DNA of 40,928 nt. Source: Frankia tisae (GTDB lineage Bacteria > Actinomycetota > Actinomycetes > Frankiales > Frankiaceae). Of this stretch, positions 17,534 to 24,639 are shown piece after piece (the first letter of the stretch is position 1; the number at the start of each line of letters is the position of its first letter). A model generated the notes under the pieces. It saw nothing but the letters and a program-made list of their open reading frames with translations. It had not been told where the DNA came from and ran no database searches. Where the stretch lies: positions 1 to 40,928 of the forward strand of contig NZ_JANEZT010000009.1 of NCBI RefSeq assembly GCF_025403405.1, written 5' to 3'. A program made the position numbers and the translations under genes.

Positions 17534-17964
17534 CGATCCCGTCCCATCCGTTCAACTATCCCCCTGCGCGCTGGGCTGGGGGCACCTCCATCAAAATGCT
17601 GGCTTTACCACGTCCGCTGAGCACGAGGGGCAGACCGTCCAGCGACAACCCTCGTCCTCACCCCATTACACCGCCTCACGCGCCACGCTCACGCAAGCAC
17701 TGGTAGCAGGCCGACCAGCGCGCCGGCCGTGCGTCCCTACGGCTGGCGGGACGGGCTGTTGCTCCGAGAGTGCGCCGCCTTATCCGAGCAGTCGGGATGC
17801 TGACCAGTAGGTTTGCGTGATCGTATTGGGCCGTCTTCGACTTCTTCGGGGCTGGTTCGGGGACGGCGTCGTCAACAGGGTCTGGCCGCGCGGTGGTCGG
17901 CATACTGCACCCGAGCCGTGCGGCGTGTGCAACGCGGGTGCGGACCAAGGGCTGGCCCGACTAC
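17534..17964. other. Gene-free right part of the island
   Basis: No coherent protein is seen; the minus-strand frame at 17676-17948 is Arg/Ala-rich without family marks. The region holds the second TTATCCGAGCAGTCG (17779-17793) and the right-end relative GGCGTGTGCAACGCGGGT (17922-17939). Confidence 0.5.
17922..17946 (-). repeat. Island right-end motif (inverted relative of the left end)
   Basis: GGCGTGTGCAACGCGGGTGC then GGACC resembles the reverse complement of left-end copy A (GGCATGTGCAACCAAGGGG...GGTACC), matching 11 of the first 12 bases. Equivalent sequences end modules 1 (13803) and 2 (15425). Confidence 0.65.
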
Positions 17965-18441
17965 CTAATAAAGATGCTGGTGAGACGCCTGAACCTGCGC
18001 CAGCACGAGCGGATCGTTGTCGGTGTAGACGACCCGCGCGTCGGGGGCGACGTCCTGGGCGACCTCGTGCAGGTTCGGGGAGGTCGGGATGCCCGTGCCG
18101 ATGTCCAGGAACTGGCGTATCCCGAGCTCGGCGGCCAGATAGCGGGTCGTCCGGGTCATGAACAGGCGGTTCTGCCGGACCACGATCCGGGAGCTCGGAA
18201 ACACGCCGAGCATCTGTTCCGCGGTCTTGCGGTCGGCGGGAAAGTTGTCCTTGCCGCCGAGAAAGTAGTCGTACATGCGAGCCGGGTGAGGCACGTCGAC
18301 CTTCAGGTCCTGGCCTGCGCCGTCCGGTGCCTGTCCGGCCCGCGTGCCACCGGATTCCTCGGGGCTCTCGCCGACGGTGCTCAGTACGCTCTCGGTTCCC
18401 GTCACCGTGTCACGCCCTTCGTGTTGGCGGAATGTCACCAA
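17965..18441 (-). pseudogene. S-adenosyl methyltransferase (PF04672 type), N-terminal half
   Basis: From ATG 18441 (MVTFRQHEGRDTVTG) the frame reads HPARMYDYFLGGKDNFPADR, the hallmark of this actinobacterial family. It then reads RQFLDIGTGIPTSPNLHEVA (SAM-binding glycine motif) and VVYTDNDPLVLA, where family similarity stops at about 17998. A short inserted tail, VQASHQHLY, leads to the stop at 17965. The complementary C-terminal half is at 10754-11344. The protein keeps the SAM-binding loop but lacks the strands and helices after motif II, so activity is unlikely. GTG 18408 (VTGTESVL) is another possible start. The family is common and of unknown substrate in Frankia and Streptomyces. Confidence 0.87.
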
Positions 18442-18527
18442 ACCACCATAGTGGGTGACTTCGCGCCTGCGCTAAGAGACGGGATGTATCCGGCCGGTGT
18501 CCTGCCCCCGCGGGATAAGTCCGGGGT

Positions 18528-19637
18528 CTAGGGCGTCTCGGCGAGCAGGCCTCGGCGGCGCAGCAGGGGCAGAACGCCTTCGGCGAACCAGTACGCCTCC
18601 TCCAGGTGCGGATGGCCGGAGAGGATGACGTGCTCGATGCCGAGGTCGTGGTATTCCGCGATGCGGTCCGCGACCTCGGCGTGGCTGCCGACGAGCGCGG
18701 TGCCGGCGCCGCCGCGGACGAGGCCGAAGCCCGCCCAGAGATTCGGGGAGATCTCCAGGGCGTCGCTGCTGCCGCGGTGCAGGGCGGCCATCCGCTGCTG
18801 TCCCACGGACTCGGTCTGGGCGAAACGCCGCTGCGCCGCGGCAATCGCCGCCGGATCGAGCTGGGCGAGCAGTTCGTCGGCGACCGCCCAGGCGGCGCCG
18901 GCGGTGTCCCGGGTGATGACGTGCAGCCGGATGCCGAATTTCAGCTCGCGGTCCTGTTCTTTGGCCAGCGGCCGCATCCGGTCGAGCCGCTCGGCGACGG
19001 CGGCCGGCGGCTCACCCCACAGCAGGTAGACGTCGGACTGTCTGGCGGCGACGAGTTCGGCCGCGGGGGAGGCACCACCGAAGAAGATCGGCGGCGTCGG
19101 ATCGGGACGCTCCCGGACGGTGGCACCCCGCACCGCGTAGTGCTCGCCGTCGAAGGTGAACGGCTGGCCCGTCCACGCCCCCCGGACGATCTGCAGGAAC
19201 TCCTCGGTACGCCGGTACCGGGCGTCGTGGTTCAACCAGTCGCCGAAGCGCTGCTGCTCGTCGGCGTCGCCGCCGGTGACCACGTTGAGTAGCAGCCGTC
19301 CGCCGGAGATGTGCTGGTAAGTCGCCGCCATCTGCGCGGCGAGGGTGGGGCTGAGGAAGCCGGGCCGCAATGCCACCAGGAAACGCAGCCGGGTGGTCTC
19401 GCGCAGCAGGGCCGCGGTGGTGAGCCAGGCGTCCTCGCACCAGGTTCCGGTCGGGGTGAGCACGGCCTCGTACCCGAGGTGCTCGGCCGCGCCGGCGATC
19501 TGGGCGAGGTATTCGATGCTCGGCGGCCGCTGCGCGGCGGGCTGCAGGTGGGGGGCTTCCTTGGCGCTCACCGCGGCGGCGTCGAGGTTGCGGCTGTCTC
19601 CCGAGGTGGGCAGGAACCAGTGTGCATGCACGCTCAC
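18528..19637 (-). CDS. ssuD: FMNH2-dependent alkanesulfonate monooxygenase SsuD
   Basis: The 369-aa product starts MSVHAHWFLPTSGDSRN and follows SsuD throughout: GYEAVLTPTGTWCEDAWL holds the active-site Cys region, RFLVALRPGFLSPTLAAQMAAT, LLNVVTGGDADEQQRFGDWL, then RLHVITRDTAGAAW, and the highly conserved TESVGQQRMAALH, LEISPNLWAGFGLVRGGAGTALVG and VILSGHPHLEEAYWF. SsuD cleaves alkanesulfonates to aldehyde and sulfite using reduced FMN and oxygen in the cytoplasm. The partner reductase SsuE and the SsuABC importer are not in this window. It is preceded by a cysteine leader peptide (19793-19891), so it is probably induced when cysteine/sulfate is short. Confidence 0.94.
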   Translation of the reverse strand: MSVHAHWFLPTSGDSRNLDAAAVSAKEAPHLQPAAQRPPSIEYLAQIAGAAEHLGYEAVLTPTGTWCEDAWLTTAALLRETTRLRFLVALRPGFLSPTLAAQMAATYQHISGGRLLLNVVTGGDADEQQRFGDWLNHDARYRRTEEFLQIVRGAWTGQPFTFDGEHYAVRGATVRERPDPTPPIFFGGASPAAELVAARQSDVYLLWGEPPAAVAERLDRMRPLAKEQDRELKFGIRLHVITRDTAGAAWAVADELLAQLDPAAIAAAQRRFAQTESVGQQRMAALHRGSSDALEISPNLWAGFGLVRGGAGTALVGSHAEVADRIAEYHDLGIEHVILSGHPHLEEAYWFAEGVLPLLRRRGLLAETP

Positions 19638-19716
19638 GCGGATCTCCCGTATGCCGGAGGGCGAGGGGCAGGTACCGGAAGGACGAGCTGAAGGGCTTGA
19701 GCCTCGGACCGACGGC

Positions 19717-19736
19717 GCGTCCGGACCGGTGGACGC
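19717..19736 (-). promoter_or_regulatory. Possible attenuator hairpin between leader peptide and ssuD
   Basis: GCGTCC (19717-19722) pairs with GGACGC (19731-19736) around an 8-base loop, extendable by one C-G pair. It lies between the leader stop and the ssuD start. No T-run follows, so a Rho-dependent or translational mechanism would fit better than intrinsic termination. Role inferred. Confidence 0.35.
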
Positions 19737-19792
19737 GAGCCCCGCGATCCTGCCGGCGGATCAGCCGCTCGACGGGCCGGCCGCGACGCCGA

Positions 19793-19891
19793 TCAGTGGG
19801 ACATCGGGCGGCGCGGGACGCGACACAGCGCGCTGGCCACCCGGGCGAAATCCACGTGCAGGCGGCAGACCAGAGTGGGATCCGCGCGCAT
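19793..19891 (-). CDS. Putative cysteine-responsive leader peptide (32 aa) upstream of ssuD
   Basis: ATG 19891 to TGA 19793 encodes 32 residues. The core CRLHVDFARVASALCR is a near-consensus match to the actinobacterial sulfur leader peptides (R-x-HVD-xx-RV-x-S-x-LC). Two TGC/TGT cysteine codons flank the HVD block, and an RRP-rich tail of about nine residues follows the second Cys. It ends 155 bp before ssuD on the same strand. Its presence in front of a bona fide sulfonate monooxygenase supports the sulfur-starvation reading of the two similar peptides in this window. Confidence 0.85.
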   Translation of the reverse strand: MRADPTLVCRLHVDFARVASALCRVPRRPMSH

Positions 19892-20038
19892 GAAACAACC
19901 GTATGCCCCGGCCATGGTGCAGTCCACCGCCATGCCCGTCGTGCCCGGCGGGACGGCGTGTCGGCGGCACGAAACGCGCACCGGGCTCGGCTCGGCTCGG
20001 CTCGCGTCACGGTCCGGGGCGTCCGCGGCGGTGCGGCC

Positions 20039-21079
20039 TCAGGGACGCAGCAGCACCTTGATCGCCCGGCGCTCGTCCATCGCCCGATAGCCCTCGGCGA
20101 CCTCGTCCAACGGCAGTTCCAGATCGAAGATCCGCCCCGGCCGCACCCGGCCGGCGAGCACGTCCGCGAGCAGCTCGGGCAGGTAGGCGCGCACCGGCGC
20201 GACCCCGCCCGCCAGCCGCACGTTCTTCATGAACAACGGGCCCAGGGGCAGGTTGCCCAGCGGGGCGCCGACGCAGCCCAGCCGCCCGCCGGGGTGGGCG
20301 ACCGCGGCGGCCTGCTCCAGCGACTCCTGCGATCCGACGCACTCCAGGACAGCGTCGGCTCCATCGCCGAGCAGCTCGAGCACCTGCGCGATGCCCTCCG
20401 CCCCGCGACCGGCGACGATGTCGGTGGCCCCGAACTCGGCCGCGAGCTTCTGCCGGCTTGGCGTCCGCGACATCGCCACGACGCGCTCCGCCCCGAGGCG
20501 GCGGGCGGCGAGCACCGCGCACAGGCCCACGGCGCCGTCGCCGACGACCACGACGGTGGAACCCGGACCCACCCCCGCGCTGACCGCGGCGTGGTGACCG
20601 GTGCCCATCACGTCGGACAGCGCCAGGACGTCGGGCAGCAACGCGTCGGGCAGCTCGGTGCCGACCCGGACCAGGGTGCCGTCGGCCAACGGCGCCCGGA
20701 TCAGGTCACCCTGGCAGGCGTCGGAGCGGGCGCCGGACCCGTCGTCGGTTCCCCAGACCGAGCCGTTCTCACAGGAGGTCTGCAGGCCGGCGCGGCAGTA
20801 CCGGCAGGCGCCGCAGCTGATCAGGAAGGGGGCGACGACCACGTCGCCGGGCCGCACGGTGCCGACCTGGTCGCCGATGTCCTCGACGACCCCGACGAAC
20901 TCGTGCCCGATGCGCTTCGGGAACACGCTGGGCGTCTTGCCGCGGTAGGGGTGCAGGTCCGAACCGCAGATACAGCTCGCGGTGACGCGCACCACCGCGT
21001 CGGTGGGGCGCTGGACGACCGGGTCGGGGAACTCCCGCAGCGCGATCTTCCCGACGTCCTCCAGCAGGGTTGCTCGCAC
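20039..21079 (-). CDS. Zinc-dependent alcohol dehydrogenase family oxidoreductase (MDR)
   Basis: GTG 21079 (VRATLLEDVGKIALREF), after a GGGAGG ribosome site, gives 346 aa. Zinc-enzyme landmarks: SCICGSDLHPYRG (catalytic Cys and Asp/His), GHEFVGVVEDIGDQV, then the structural-zinc loop SCGACRYCRAGLQTSCENG with four Cys. The NAD(P) Rossmann motif VVVVGDGAVGLCAVLAARRLGA and the MSRTPSR stretch follow. It should oxidise an alcohol or reduce an aldehyde/ketone; formaldehyde- or threonine-dehydrogenase-like subfamilies are closest by motif. The minus frame stays open upstream to 22528, but that extension is antisense to the NmrA-like gene and has no similarity. Confidence 0.9.
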   Translation of the reverse strand: MRATLLEDVGKIALREFPDPVVQRPTDAVVRVTASCICGSDLHPYRGKTPSVFPKRIGHEFVGVVEDIGDQVGTVRPGDVVVAPFLISCGACRYCRAGLQTSCENGSVWGTDDGSGARSDACQGDLIRAPLADGTLVRVGTELPDALLPDVLALSDVMGTGHHAAVSAGVGPGSTVVVVGDGAVGLCAVLAARRLGAERVVAMSRTPSRQKLAAEFGATDIVAGRGAEGIAQVLELLGDGADAVLECVGSQESLEQAAAVAHPGGRLGCVGAPLGNLPLGPLFMKNVRLAGGVAPVRAYLPELLADVLAGRVRPGRIFDLELPLDEVAEGYRAMDERRAIKVLLRP

Positions 21080-21271
21080 AGTCCCACGCCTCCCTGACGA
21101 TCGTCCCAGCGGTTGCCCGCCGCGGTGCGATCCGACCGTGGCCCGGCCGGAACCGTACCTGCCACCTGGACGGTATCCGATCCGGTCAGATCGGGGCACC
21201 GGGGAGGCTCCCGCCGGCCGCTGCCGGCCGCTGCCGGTGGGCGGCCCCGGCCGATCGCTATCGTCCGTCCC

Positions 21272-21562
21272 ATGCCCGATGCCGTTCCCGAGCCCGCGGC
21301 GGGGGCGGGACCCGTCGAGGAGGCTCTGGCGGCGGCGCAGGCCCTGCTGCGCCGCAATCCGTACGGCTTCCTGACCACCCTGGGCACCGCGGCTCGCCGC
21401 GACGTCTCCGGCCGGGTCACCCACGACGGGGCCGTCCCTCCACGCCCGGCTCGTCCTCCACGCCCGGCTCGTCCAGCACCTCGCCGTGACCGACTCGTTC
21501 CCGTCGTCGTCGAGCGCCACGCCGGAATCTGGACGCCGACGCCGCCCGACCGCGCTCCCTGA
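21272..21562 (+). pseudogene. Remnant of a pyridoxamine 5'-phosphate oxidase-like (PPOX) protein
   Basis: ATG 21272 begins MPDAVPEPAAGAGPVEEALA and continues AQALLRRNPYGFLTTLGTAA, which resembles the first helix and strand of PPOX/flavin-binding proteins. The next recognisable part, HARLVQHLAVTD, is in another frame around 21450-21490. Between them an 18-bp segment (CCTCCACGCCCGGCTCGT) is duplicated in tandem at about 21436-21471, and further sequence is missing. Nothing recognisable follows, so only about 60 residues of a ~140-residue fold remain. The frame as annotated ends at 21562 with non-family residues. Confidence 0.6.
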
Positions 21563-21700
21563 CCCCGACCGGGGTGCTCTCGGCAGTGCGGCTACCCGAC
21601 TCGGAACGCCTCGACGCAGGTCACGCCCGCCGGGCCGGCCGATGCCGCACCATGGCTGAACGGTAGTACTGCCTGTGTATCGCGAGGAGGCTGCAGTCGT

Positions 21701-22555
21701 ATGACGGTTCTGGTGACGGGTGGGCGCGGGTCGGTCGCCCATGCGCTGATCGACGAACTGCTGGCCGTGGACGCGCCGGTGCGGGTGGTGAGCCGGGATC
21801 CGGCCCGGGCGGACGTGCCGGCCGGGGTGCAGGTCGCGGCGGCCGACCTCGCTCGGCCGGAGTCGATCCCGGCGGTGCTCGACGGCGTCACCGCCGTGTT
21901 CCTCTACGCGGAACCGGCGGGCATCGACGGATTTCTCGACGCCGCTGCGGCGGCGAAGGTCGAACGGATCGTGCTGCTGTCCTCGCAGTCGGCGCAGGAG
22001 TCCGATCGCTCGAATCCGATCGTCCACCGGCACGCGGTGGTGGAGGAGGCGATCGCGGCGTCCGGGCTGGCGTGGACCTTCGTCCGGCCTGGGGCGTTCG
22101 CCACGAACGCGCTGGGCTGGGCGCCGTCGATCCGGGCCGAGGGCGTGGTGCGCGGCGCCTACCCCGAGTCGCACTCCGCGCCGATCCACGAGCGGGACAT
22201 GGCGGCGGTGGCCGCCCGCGCGCTGCTCGAACCCGGCCACGAGGGGAAGCACTACGCCCTCACCGGCCCGGAGTCGCTGGCGGCGCGAGCGCAGGTCGAG
22301 CTGATCGGCGCGGCGATCGGCCGTCCCCTGCGCTTCGAGGCCCTCCCGCTCGACCAGGCCCGGGCGCAGATGTTGACGCAGATGAGCGCCTCCGCGTGGC
22401 CCGGGATCGTGGACACGCTGCTGCGTTACCAGGCGGACAGCGACGGCCGGCCGGTCGCGGTGTCGGACACCGTCGGCGCGGTCACGGGCCGGCCGGCGCG
22501 CACCTTCGCCACCTGGGCCGAGGACCACGCGCCGGCCTTCCGCGCCGGACGGTAG
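21701..22555 (+). CDS. NAD(P)-binding NmrA-like atypical SDR
   Basis: The 284-aa protein starts MTVLVTGGRGSVAHALIDEL after a GAGGAGG ribosome site. The N-terminal Rossmann motif TGGRGSVA replaces the usual TGATGxxG, and VRVVSRDPARA follows strand 2. IVLLSSQSAQ and the region SNPIVHRHAVVEEAI match the NmrA-type SDR, which lacks the classical Tyr-x3-Lys at the usual site. WTFVRPGAFATNAL and YALTGPESLAARAQVELIG are typical of azoreductase/NmrA-like actinobacterial relatives. Function could be quinone/azo reduction or redox sensing; undetermined. It is a single-gene unit with about 140 bp of upstream space. Confidence 0.87.
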   Translation: MTVLVTGGRGSVAHALIDELLAVDAPVRVVSRDPARADVPAGVQVAAADLARPESIPAVLDGVTAVFLYAEPAGIDGFLDAAAAAKVERIVLLSSQSAQESDRSNPIVHRHAVVEEAIAASGLAWTFVRPGAFATNALGWAPSIRAEGVVRGAYPESHSAPIHERDMAAVAARALLEPGHEGKHYALTGPESLAARAQVELIGAAIGRPLRFEALPLDQARAQMLTQMSASAWPGIVDTLLRYQADSDGRPVAVSDTVGAVTGRPARTFATWAEDHAPAFRAGR

Positions 22556-22679
22556 GTCTCGGCCTCGTCCTCGCCGGCCTGCAGAGCAAGACCGTCTCGC
22601 CGGGTGACGCCCGTGCCACCGGGCGGATCCGTCGACGCCCGTGCGGTTGTGTCGGCTCCGGTGGGAAACGACTTGTGCT

Positions 22680-23399
22680 GTGTTCGATCAACTCGTGGAC
22701 GCCATGTCCGGTGCCTGGTGGACCTACCTGCTGGTCTGGGGGATCTGCCTGCTCGACGCGGTCCTGCCGATCGTCCCCAGCGAGACGATGGTCATCACCG
22801 GCGGGGTGCTCGCGAGCTCCGGCGACCTCAACCTCATACTGATCATGGTTGCCGGGGCCGTCGGGGCGTTCGCGGGCGACAACCTCGCCTACGGCCTGGG
22901 GCACCTGTTCGGTGAGCGCGTCGCCCGCCTGGTCGTCCGGGGACCGCGCGGGGAACGGACGCTCGACTGGGCCCGGCGAACCCTCGACCGCCGCGGCGTC
23001 ACCCTGATCATCGCCGCCAGGTTCGTGCCGGGCGGCCGGACCGCCACCACCCTGGTGGCGGGCACCACCCACTTCGACTACCGGCGGTTCGTGCCGGCGG
23101 CCGCGGTGGGCGCCGTCGGCTGGAGCGGCTACAACGCGCTGCTGGGATTCGTGGGCGGGTCCACCTTCACCGACGCGCCGTGGAAGGGCTTCCTGCTCGC
23201 GTTCGGGCTGGCGGGGACAGTCACCGTGGCCATCGAGGCCGGCCGGTGGCTGTGGTCGCGCCGCCACCCCCAGCAGCCCCAGCATTCTCCGCAGCCCCAG
23301 CATTCTCCGCAGCCCCAGCATTCTCCGCAGCCTCAGCATTCCCACGAGGACCGCACCGCGGACAGGCAGCTGCACACCGGCGGGCGGCGTACTCCCTGA
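22680..23399 (+). CDS. DedA family membrane protein
   Basis: GTG 22680 (VFDQLVDAMSGAWWTYLLV) is preferred over a longer start at 22641, because family proteins begin shortly before this first helix. The product is 239 aa. DedA marks: ICLLDAVLPIVPSETMVITGG (E in the re-entrant loop), AFAGDNLAYGLGHLFGER and IIAARFVPGGRTATTLVAGT, the conserved F-x-R-x-x-P-G-x-R block. About four membrane helices follow. DedA proteins help flip lipid carriers such as undecaprenyl phosphate and maintain membrane homeostasis. The C-terminus carries four QPQHSP-type repeats from an 18-bp tandem array. Confidence 0.9.
   Translation: MFDQLVDAMSGAWWTYLLVWGICLLDAVLPIVPSETMVITGGVLASSGDLNLILIMVAGAVGAFAGDNLAYGLGHLFGERVARLVVRGPRGERTLDWARRTLDRRGVTLIIAARFVPGGRTATTLVAGTTHFDYRRFVPAAAVGAVGWSGYNALLGFVGGSTFTDAPWKGFLLAFGLAGTVTVAIEAGRWLWSRRHPQQPQHSPQPQHSPQPQHSPQPQHSHEDRTADRQLHTGGRRTP
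23274..23345 (+). repeat. Four 18-bp tandem repeats in the DedA C-terminus
   Basis: CAGCCCCAGCATTCTCCG starts at 23274, 23292 and 23310, with a degenerate fourth copy at 23328. It encodes QPQHSP units in the cytoplasmic tail. Frame is kept whatever the copy number. Confidence 0.95.
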
Positions 23400-23424
23400 G
23401 GGCCCCGTTACGAACGGCCCGTTC

Positions 23425-24435
23425 TCACGCGACCGTGAGCACGATCTTGCCCTGGATGTGCCCACGCGCAGCTCGTTCGTGTGCTCTTCGGGCATCCGCA
23501 AGCGGAAACGTGCTGTCTATGGCGATGCGAAGCGTGCCCGCATCGAGTAGGCGTCCGAGTTCTGCGAGCTGTGGGCCGTTCGAGCGTACCTGGGTACCCG
23601 AGGTCGTGACGCCTAGCTTCGCGGTCTCTGCGGGGTCGTAGTCGCCGAAGAACACCGGGTACAACGCGCCGCCGCGCCTGAGCGTGCGCAGGAAACGACT
23701 GCTGTCAGGACCGCCGACGGTATCAAGAACGAGATCAACGTTGTGCGCGACTTCCGCGGGACGGCTCTTGGTGTAGTCGATGAACTCGTCGGCGCCGAGC
23801 TCGCGCAGGAACGACTCATGCGCGCCCGATGCCACCGCGACGACGCGCGCACGCTTCCATTTTGCCAGCTGTACCGCGAAGTGCCCCACGCCGCCAGCGG
23901 CGCCATTGATGAGCACCGTCGTCTCGGCGTCCAGTGTCATCGGGTGATGCTGCGTCTCCTGAAAGGGCGATGGATGATCGTGTCCGAGCTCGATCAGGAA
24001 CTGCCACGCGGTGAGCCCTGCCATGGGCACCCCTGCGGCCTGCGCGTGATCGATGCGAGCCGGCTTGCGTGCGAGGTTCGACGCAGGCGCGGCCACGTAC
24101 TCGGCATAGGCGCTGCCCTCGAGGCTGGGAAAGCGAAGGAGGCCGAAAACTTCGTCGCCGGCAGAGAGGTCAGCTACATCCGCGGCGACGGCCTCGACAA
24201 CGCCTGACACGTCCGTTCCCGGAATGATGGGCAAACTCAACGGCGGCCTCATCGCAGGAGGCACGTTGGTCATTCCTTCGCGCACGTACCAGTCGGGGGG
24301 ATTGACGCCCACCGCGCGAACGTGAACGAGCACCTCACCCGGCTTCAGCTCGGGAATCGGCACCTCGTCGTAACGCAGCACCTCGGGACCACCAAAATCG
24401 TGTAGCCGAATCGCCTTCATCGTGTTTGTCGGCAT
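23425..24435 (-). CDS. NADP-dependent quinone oxidoreductase-like MDR protein
   Basis: The 336-aa enzyme starts MPTNTMKAIRLHDFGGPEVL after an AAAGGAG ribosome site. It is a zinc-free MDR of the quinone reductase type: VGVNPPDWYVREG, PIIPGTDVSGVVEAV, VFGLLRFPSLEGSAYAEYVA, VPMAGLTAWQFL, then the NADP motif TVLINGAAGGVGHFAVQLAK. The end, ARRAHERAARGHIQGKIVL, is typical. No zinc-binding Cys cluster is present. It should reduce quinones or enals using NADPH. It diverges from a TetR gene across a 204-bp gap containing the double palindrome at 24587-24622, so it is the likely target of that regulator. Codon use looks slightly less GC-biased than in neighbours. Confidence 0.9.
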   Translation of the reverse strand: MPTNTMKAIRLHDFGGPEVLRYDEVPIPELKPGEVLVHVRAVGVNPPDWYVREGMTNVPPAMRPPLSLPIIPGTDVSGVVEAVAADVADLSAGDEVFGLLRFPSLEGSAYAEYVAAPASNLARKPARIDHAQAAGVPMAGLTAWQFLIELGHDHPSPFQETQHHPMTLDAETTVLINGAAGGVGHFAVQLAKWKRARVVAVASGAHESFLRELGADEFIDYTKSRPAEVAHNVDLVLDTVGGPDSSRFLRTLRRGGALYPVFFGDYDPAETAKLGVTTSGTQVRSNGPQLAELGRLLDAGTLRIAIDSTFPLADARRAHERAARGHIQGKIVLTVA

Positions 24436-24586
24436 CGGTTTCTCCTTTCATTGCAGCTGGTGCCAGCGCCACGCGTGCCGCGAGGGCCGGTACTAACCAT
24501 GAGTGCTGTCGAGGTTGCGGTCGGTATCGCTGCCGGACGGCAACGGCGTCGACCCCCGGAGCGCCCGGCTGCCGGGTTACTCTTAA

Positions 24587-24622
24587 CGGAGCACTGCTCC
24601 AAATATATGGAGCAGTGCTCCG
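24587..24622. promoter_or_regulatory. TetR-type double-palindrome operator
   Basis: CGGAGCACTGCTCCA (24587-24601) and TGGAGCAGTGCTCCG (24608-24622) are perfect reverse complements separated by AATATA. Each arm contains a 13-bp palindrome, GGAGCA-N-TGCTCC. It ends 17 bp before the TetR start and lies about 150 bp from the divergent reductase, which fits dual repression. Confidence 0.88.
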
Positions 24623-24639
24623 ATTGTCAAGGTAGGCAT

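Larger units (their letters stand above)
11341..18001. mobile_element. ~6.66-kb three-module genomic insertion splitting the methyltransferase gene
   Basis: The two halves of the methyltransferase join logically across this segment. The borders share AGCACGA (11334-11340 and 18002-18008) within a 13/15-base match, CGCGAGCACGATCGG (11330-11344) against CGCCAGCACGAGCGG (17998-18012). Inside are the left-end motif at 11336, 13856 and 15508, and an inverted right-end relative at 13803, 15425 and 17922. The modules are: a TIR-NTPase remnant; toxin-antitoxin plus HAD hydrolase; and two acetyltransferases. No integrase, transposase or relaxase is visible inside, so mobility would have to be supplied in trans or has been lost. 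The exact crossover within AGCACGA cannot be resolved without an uninterrupted relative. Confidence 0.75.

Noticed and set aside
11341-18001. Integron or classical prophage/ICE interpretation
   Set aside because: No integrase, recombinase, transposase, relaxase or tRNA is visible, and the repeated ends lack attC-type imperfect stem features that could be confirmed by eye. The neutral description as modules with inverted ends was kept.
20039-22528. 829-codon minus-strand open frame
   Set aside because: Only 20039-21079 is the alcohol dehydrogenase. The upstream part is antisense to the NmrA-like gene, rich in Arg/Gly and without family motifs.
23274-23345. CRISPR-like array
   Set aside because: The 18-bp units are contiguous with no spacers and lie in frame within the DedA gene.
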